9,526 nt of DNA from Rhodobacter sp. (GTDB taxonomy: Bacteria; Pseudomonadota; Alphaproteobacteria; Rhodobacterales; Rhodobacteraceae). The position numbers and the translations under genes are program-made. Of this stretch, positions 6,855 through 9,526 are shown piece by piece. The notes beneath the pieces were generated by a model. That model was not told the DNA's origin. It worked only from the letters and a program-made list of their open reading frames with translations, and did no database searches. Each line of letters opens with the position of its first letter. The stretch's first letter is position 1. The DNA lies in the NCBI GenBank assembly GCA_027482795.1, contig JAIXVS010000020.1, positions 1 to 9,526 of the forward strand, written 5' to 3'.

Positions 6855-7280
6855 TTACTCCGATGACATTCCCGCGGTGACCAGAACTGTGCCATCGCTG
6901 TTGATGCGCCCGCTGATACGGGTGCGAGAGGAAAGGTTCATAATATCAATCACATCGCCAATGCCGCCTTCGGTCATGGCGCGGCCTTCGGTGTGAATTT
7001 CCAGCCCACCTGATCGCAGGGTCAAGGCTACAATCGCATTGCGCTGAATGCGCAGTTGCGGCTGGACATGATCGGCAAGCACCACGCGGCCAGCGTTCAG
7101 GCCGCTGGGGGCGATTTGACCGACCGCGTCTTTCAACGCGGTCAGCGCGTCTGGTATGTCCATCGCGACCAAGGTCACATCTTCGGCGCTGATCACGGTG
7201 CCTGCTGGAATGCTGCGCGTGGCCACCACCGAATCGGCCCAAGCGGGCGCGGCACACAGCAGGATCAAAACCCGCCACAT
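6855..7280 (-). CDS. flgA: P-ring assembly chaperone FlgA, short form
   Basis: FlgA is a periplasmic protein needed to assemble the FlgI P ring. The ATG at 7280 overlaps the flgG stop (TGATG); a TTG one codon earlier is possible but less likely. The 141 residues comprise a signal peptide (MWRVLILLCAAPAWA, cleavage after Ala15), then an SAF domain at about 17-76 (VVATRSIPAGTVISAEDVTL, VGQIAPSGLNAGRVVLADHVQP), then a C-terminal beta domain with IVALTLRSGGLEIHTEGRAMTEGGIGD and ISGRINSDGTV, all typical of FlgA. The well-studied enterobacterial protein is about 220 residues, so this version lacks the extra N-terminal domain. Short FlgA forms are usual in alphaproteobacteria. The AGGTG site lies inside the end of flgG. 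Confidence 0.92.
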   Translation of the reverse strand: MWRVLILLCAAPAWADSVVATRSIPAGTVISAEDVTLVAMDIPDALTALKDAVGQIAPSGLNAGRVVLADHVQPQLRIQRNAIVALTLRSGGLEIHTEGRAMTEGGIGDVIDIMNLSSRTRISGRINSDGTVLVTAGMSSE

Positions 7281-8065
7281 CAACGCACCTGCGTGGTGGT
7301 GGATAGCATTTGGTCGGCGGCGGTGATGACTTTGGCGTTCAGCTCATACCCGCGCTGTGCCTTAATCAATTCGGACACTTCGCGCACGGCATCGACCGAG
7401 CTGTCCTCCAAATAACCTTGGCGCAGGGTGCCAAGGCCATCAATGCCAGGGGTGCTGACCAAAGGTGGCCCCGACGCAGGACTTTCCAGAAATAGGTTCG
7501 ACCCTGTCGCCTCTAGCCCCTTTTCATTGGTGAAACCCACCATGTTGAATTGGCCCAAAAGCTGCGGCTGAACTTGATTGACAAAATTGGCATAAACCTC
7601 GCCATCGGCATTGATGGTGATTGACGCGGCATCGTTCGGAATGGTGATTCCGGGCGCAACTGGATAGCCTTCTGACGTAACAATCAGCCCATCGGCGCTG
7701 CGTTGAAGGCTGCCATCGCGCGTATAGGCCGATGCGCCCGACGGCAGGGTGACTTCCAGATATCCGCCGCCTTCAATGGCGATATCCAAATCGCCATTGG
7801 TTTGCGACAGCGATCCTTGCTGCAAAACCACCGACACGGCGGCGGGGCGCACCCCAAGGCCCAGTTGAATACCTGTGGGCAACATGGAACCGTCTTCGGC
7901 GGTAATAGATCCCGGACGCGCGATTTGTTGGTAATGCAAATCGGCAAAATCTGCGCGGCGGGCGTTGTAGCCCGTGGTGGACATGTTGGCCAAGTTATTG
8001 GCCACAACGTCCACTTTCATTTGCTGCGCGCTCATCCCTGATGCGGCGATTTGAAGGGCTTTCAT
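7280..8065 (-). CDS. flgG: Flagellar distal rod protein FlgG
   Basis: FlgG builds the distal rod that crosses the P and L rings and connects to the hook. The 261 residues match the normal length. The N-terminal rod motif is at 22-34 (ANNLANMSTTGYN), and the C-terminal helix holds EVSELIKAQRGYELNAKVI and ends in TTTQVR. The region LHYQQIARPGSI through EDGSMLPTGIQLG aligns with the FlgG-specific insertion (LYYQTIRQPGA... in Salmonella) that makes the rod straight and separates FlgG from the hook protein. No signal peptide is expected because export uses the type III gate. AGGAG, fused to the flgF stop codon, is 6 bases before the ATG. The stop overlaps the flgA start. Confidence 0.96.
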   Translation of the reverse strand: MKALQIAASGMSAQQMKVDVVANNLANMSTTGYNARRADFADLHYQQIARPGSITAEDGSMLPTGIQLGLGVRPAAVSVVLQQGSLSQTNGDLDIAIEGGGYLEVTLPSGASAYTRDGSLQRSADGLIVTSEGYPVAPGITIPNDAASITINADGEVYANFVNQVQPQLLGQFNMVGFTNEKGLEATGSNLFLESPASGPPLVSTPGIDGLGTLRQGYLEDSSVDAVREVSELIKAQRGYELNAKVITAADQMLSTTTQVR

Positions 8066-8074
8066 CGCACTCTC

Positions 8075-8785
8075 CTATCGGCCCAAGCTGTCGATCACAC
8101 CGCGCATACGGCGATCTTCTTGGTCCATAAAGCTTTGGCCCATTTCATAGGCGCGCTGCACCTCGATCATGCGGGCAATTTCAGAAACGGGGTTGACGTT
8201 GCTGTCTTCCAAAAACCCTTGCAGCATGGTGCCGCCTTCGAACGGTTCCAGCGCATCGGCGGAAAACAGCACCCCCGCCTCGTGCCGCAGGGTCAAAGGA
8301 TCGGTGGGCTGCCACAGGCCAATGCGGCCAATTTCCGCGCCATCGGCGGAAATCGTGCCGTCTTGCGCAATGGCAACGGCGCGCGCGCCTTGGGGCACCG
8401 CAATGGGCGCGCCGCCTTGGTCGGCCAAGATATGCCCATCAAAATTCACCAAATTCCCCTCCGCCGAAGGCGAAAAGGCACCAGCCCTGCTAAGGCGCGG
8501 GCCGTTTGGGGTGATAAGTTGAAAAAACCCATCGCCCTGAATGGCCACATCAAATGTGCCGCCCGTTTGACTGATGCCTGCTTGGCTAAGATCCACCACC
8601 CGCGTGTTGGCATTGGCCATAGACAAAGATGGGCCATCGCCCATTTTGGCGATATATTCCGAAAACATCACCCCTTCGCGGCGAAAGCCGCTGGTCGAGA
8701 TATTGGCGATGTTATTGGCCACCACCTGCATTTCGCGCATCAAACCCGATTGGCGCGTCAGCGTGGAATAAAGGGCTGCGTCCAT
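8075..8785 (-). CDS. flgF: Flagellar proximal rod protein FlgF
   Basis: FlgF is a proximal rod protein exported through the type III gate. The 236 residues are shorter than FlgG, as usual. The N-terminal rod motif is at 23-34 (ANNIANISTSGF). The middle contains DVAIQGDGFFQL, the common FlgE/F/G core segment. The C-terminus has LEDSNVNPVSEIARMIEVQRAYEMG. The choice of FlgF rather than a second FlgG rests on length, order (flgF before flgG) and the lack of the FlgG-specific insertion. The ATG follows the fliQ stop by 3 bases, and a full-consensus AGGAGG (8793-8798) lies inside the end of fliQ with 7 bases of spacing. That is the strongest ribosome site in the window. Confidence 0.92.
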   Translation of the reverse strand: MDAALYSTLTRQSGLMREMQVVANNIANISTSGFRREGVMFSEYIAKMGDGPSLSMANANTRVVDLSQAGISQTGGTFDVAIQGDGFFQLITPNGPRLSRAGAFSPSAEGNLVNFDGHILADQGGAPIAVPQGARAVAIAQDGTISADGAEIGRIGLWQPTDPLTLRHEAGVLFSADALEPFEGGTMLQGFLEDSNVNPVSEIARMIEVQRAYEMGQSFMDQEDRRMRGVIDSLGR

Positions 8786-8788
8786 ACC

Positions 8789-9055
8789 TTAGCCTCCTGC
8801 GATCATGGGGATAAGTTGGTCTTGGAAATAGGCGACAAGGGTCGCGGTCATAAAGCTCATCGAGACCCAAAACACGAGCAGCATCGCCCCCACTTTGGGC
8901 ACGAAGGTAAGGGTCATTTCTTGGATGGATGTCAGGGCCTGAAACAGGCCCACAACCACCCCCATAATCAACGCCACCGCCAAAAGCGGGGTCGAAATCA
9001 TCACCGAAACCCAAAGGCCTTGGCGCAAAATGTCAAAAATGGCAGCTTCGGTCAT
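8789..9055 (-). CDS. fliQ: Flagellar export gate protein FliQ
   Basis: FliQ is a small hairpin membrane protein of the FliPQR export channel. The start at 9055 gives 88 residues, the usual family length. A longer frame reaching 9136 would overlap fliE by some 70 bases and add an unrelated polar leader. AAGGGG ends 6 bases before the chosen ATG and includes the fliE stop codon. Two long hydrophobic helices are visible at about 13-38 (LWVSVMISTPLLAVALIMGVV) and 50-75 (VPKVGAMLLVFWVSMSF). Between them lies the conserved loop FQALTSIQEMTLTFVPK. The gene is unusual in position: it sits between fliE and flgF instead of beside fliP and fliR. That arrangement recurs in alphaproteobacterial clusters. 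Confidence 0.95.
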   Translation of the reverse strand: MTEAAIFDILRQGLWVSVMISTPLLAVALIMGVVVGLFQALTSIQEMTLTFVPKVGAMLLVFWVSMSFMTATLVAYFQDQLIPMIAGG

Positions 9056-9065
9056 GTCGCGCCCC

Positions 9066-9356
9066 TTACACTGGCATCCGCAGAATTTCTTGGTACGCCT
9101 CGACCACGCGGTCACGCACTGAGGCGACGGTATCAATGGCGGATTGCGAAGAGGCGAGGGCGGCGACCAGCGAATGCGGATCGGCCCCCCCCGTCATGGC
9201 CGCGCGGGCGGTTTGCTCGCCCTGCACCAAAGAATTGGTAAAGTTCCCCGCCATTTGGGCAAAAGCGCCTTCGACCCCGCCCTGTTTAGGCGAGGGGGCC
9301 ACTGCCGTTTTGGCAGTGGCATAGCTTTGGCTGGCTAAAGCGTTTCTGATATCCAT
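9066..9356 (-). CDS. fliE: Hook-basal body junction protein FliE
   Basis: FliE is the first exported rod component and links the MS ring and export channel to the proximal rod. The 96 residues agree with the family (about 100). The last part is diagnostic: SLVAALASSQSAIDTVASVRDRVVEAYQEILRMPV, with the ending EILRMPV nearly invariant. The variable start is rich in Ala, Ser and Gln. The ATG at 9356 has AGGGAG 7 bases upstream, fused with the flgC stop. The coding strand contains a perfect 9-bp hairpin starting about 12 codons in (9298-9320). FliQ follows after 10 bases. Confidence 0.95.
   Translation of the reverse strand: MDIRNALASQSYATAKTAVAPSPKQGGVEGAFAQMAGNFTNSLVQGEQTARAAMTGGADPHSLVAALASSQSAIDTVASVRDRVVEAYQEILRMPV
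9298..9320 (-). repeat. Perfect 9-bp stem with 5-base loop inside fliE
   Basis: GCCACTGCC (9298-9306) and GGCAGTGGC (9312-9320) are exact reverse complements around a 5-base loop. In the fliE mRNA the hairpin starts 36 bases after the A of the start codon and codes for residues of an Ala-Thr-Lys-Thr-Ala stretch in the poorly conserved N-terminus. It is GC-rich and would be stable. No T-run follows on either strand, so it does not look like a terminator. It could slow ribosomes, protect the downstream message or be neutral. Confidence 0.6.
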
Positions 9357-9367
9357 TCTGGATCTCC

Positions 9368-9526
9368 CTACCTGCGCAACAATTCAAACAGGCTTTGCGT
9401 CATCTGCCGCGCCTGATCGAAGATTTTTAGATTGGCCTCATAGCTGCGCTGCGCTTCGCGCGCGTCAGCAATTTCGATCACCAGATCGACGTTCGATCCA
9501 TCATAGTGACCCGTTTCATCGGCCAA
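9368..9526 (-). CDS. flgC: C-terminal 52 residues of proximal rod protein FlgC
   Basis: The right edge cuts this gene; the start lies beyond base 9526. The translated minus strand begins LADETGHYDGSNVDLVIEI, continues through ADAREAQRSYEANLKIF and ends DQARQMTQSLFELLRR with a TAG at 9368-9370. SNVDLV followed by a Q-R-x-Y-E-A-N helix and a closing leucine-rich helix is the FlgC C-terminus (compare SNVDVV-E-AQR-YEAN). FlgB normally precedes it, so flgB is expected just outside the window. The stop codon merges with the fliE ribosome site (TAGGGAG), and 11 bases separate stop from fliE ATG. Only the tail is visible, but the match is specific. Confidence 0.9.
   Translation of the reverse strand: MADETGHYDGSNVDLVIEIADAREAQRSYEANLKIFDQARQMTQSLFELLRR

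Noticed and set aside
6851..6895. Longer flgH starting at 6895
   Set aside because: It would overlap the end of flgA and place 15 polar residues before the lipoprotein signal. The start at 6850 has a GGAG site and a proper lipobox.
8636..8653. Dyad ATCGCC-N6-GGCGAT inside flgF
   Set aside because: Short arms in coding sequence with no position relative to a start or end that would suggest a role.
9056..9136. Longer fliQ starting at 9136
   Set aside because: It would overlap fliE by about 70 bases and add a leader not found in FliQ. The 9055 start gives the standard 88 residues and a good ribosome site.
8051..9241. Long plus-strand open frame of 396 codons opposite flgF, fliQ and fliE
   Set aside because: Its translation is rich in His, Arg and Gly with no domain pattern, and it lies exactly antisense to well-recognised genes. 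Open antisense frames of this kind are common in high-GC genomes with strong codon bias.

Overview
This window is a stretch of flagellar basal-body and export genes from an alphaproteobacterium, most likely a member of the Rhodobacterales/Rhodobacteraceae. That placement rests on three things: the gene order (rod and ring genes flgC-fliE-fliQ-flgF-flgG-flgA-flgH-fliL facing a murein-hydrolase gene plus flhA-fliR-flhB), the high-GC coding bias, and the protein style (very short FlgA, fliQ inside the rod operon, an SltF-like transglycosylase before flhA). It was judged by eye from the sequence, with no database search.

Layout. Bases 1-431 hold the 3' end of an Ala-rich, helical-repeat-like protein of unknown function. 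Bases 432-551 are a non-coding gap with nested inverted repeats, and this is the best candidate regulatory region. From 552 to 5554 the plus strand carries a tightly packed run: a secreted lytic transglycosylase, flhA, fliR, flhB and a small helical FliJ-like protein. Starts and stops overlap or sit within 12 bases of each other. Bases 5555-5641 are the convergent junction. From 5642 to 9526 the minus strand carries, in transcription order, flgC (3' part only), fliE, fliQ, flgF, flgG, flgA, flgH and fliL, again with 1-11 base spacings or overlaps. The promoter of this operon lies beyond the right edge.

How the genes work together. FlhA, FliR, FlhB and FliQ are core parts of the flagellar type III export gate in the inner membrane; FliP, FliO, FliI and FliH are not in the window. 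FliE joins the MS ring and export gate to the rod, FlgC and FlgF are proximal rod proteins, and FlgG is the distal rod. The transglycosylase would open the peptidoglycan for the growing rod. FlgA would help P-ring assembly (the P-ring gene flgI is absent here). FlgH is the outer-membrane L ring, and FliL is a stator-associated inner-membrane protein. The window therefore encodes most of the envelope-spanning part of the flagellum.

No new biological system was seen. The points worth a second look are the nested palindromes at 467-521, a perfect 9-bp hairpin inside the start of fliE, the unassigned FliJ-like gene after flhB, and a repeated fusion of stop codons with Shine-Dalgarno sequences at gene junctions.
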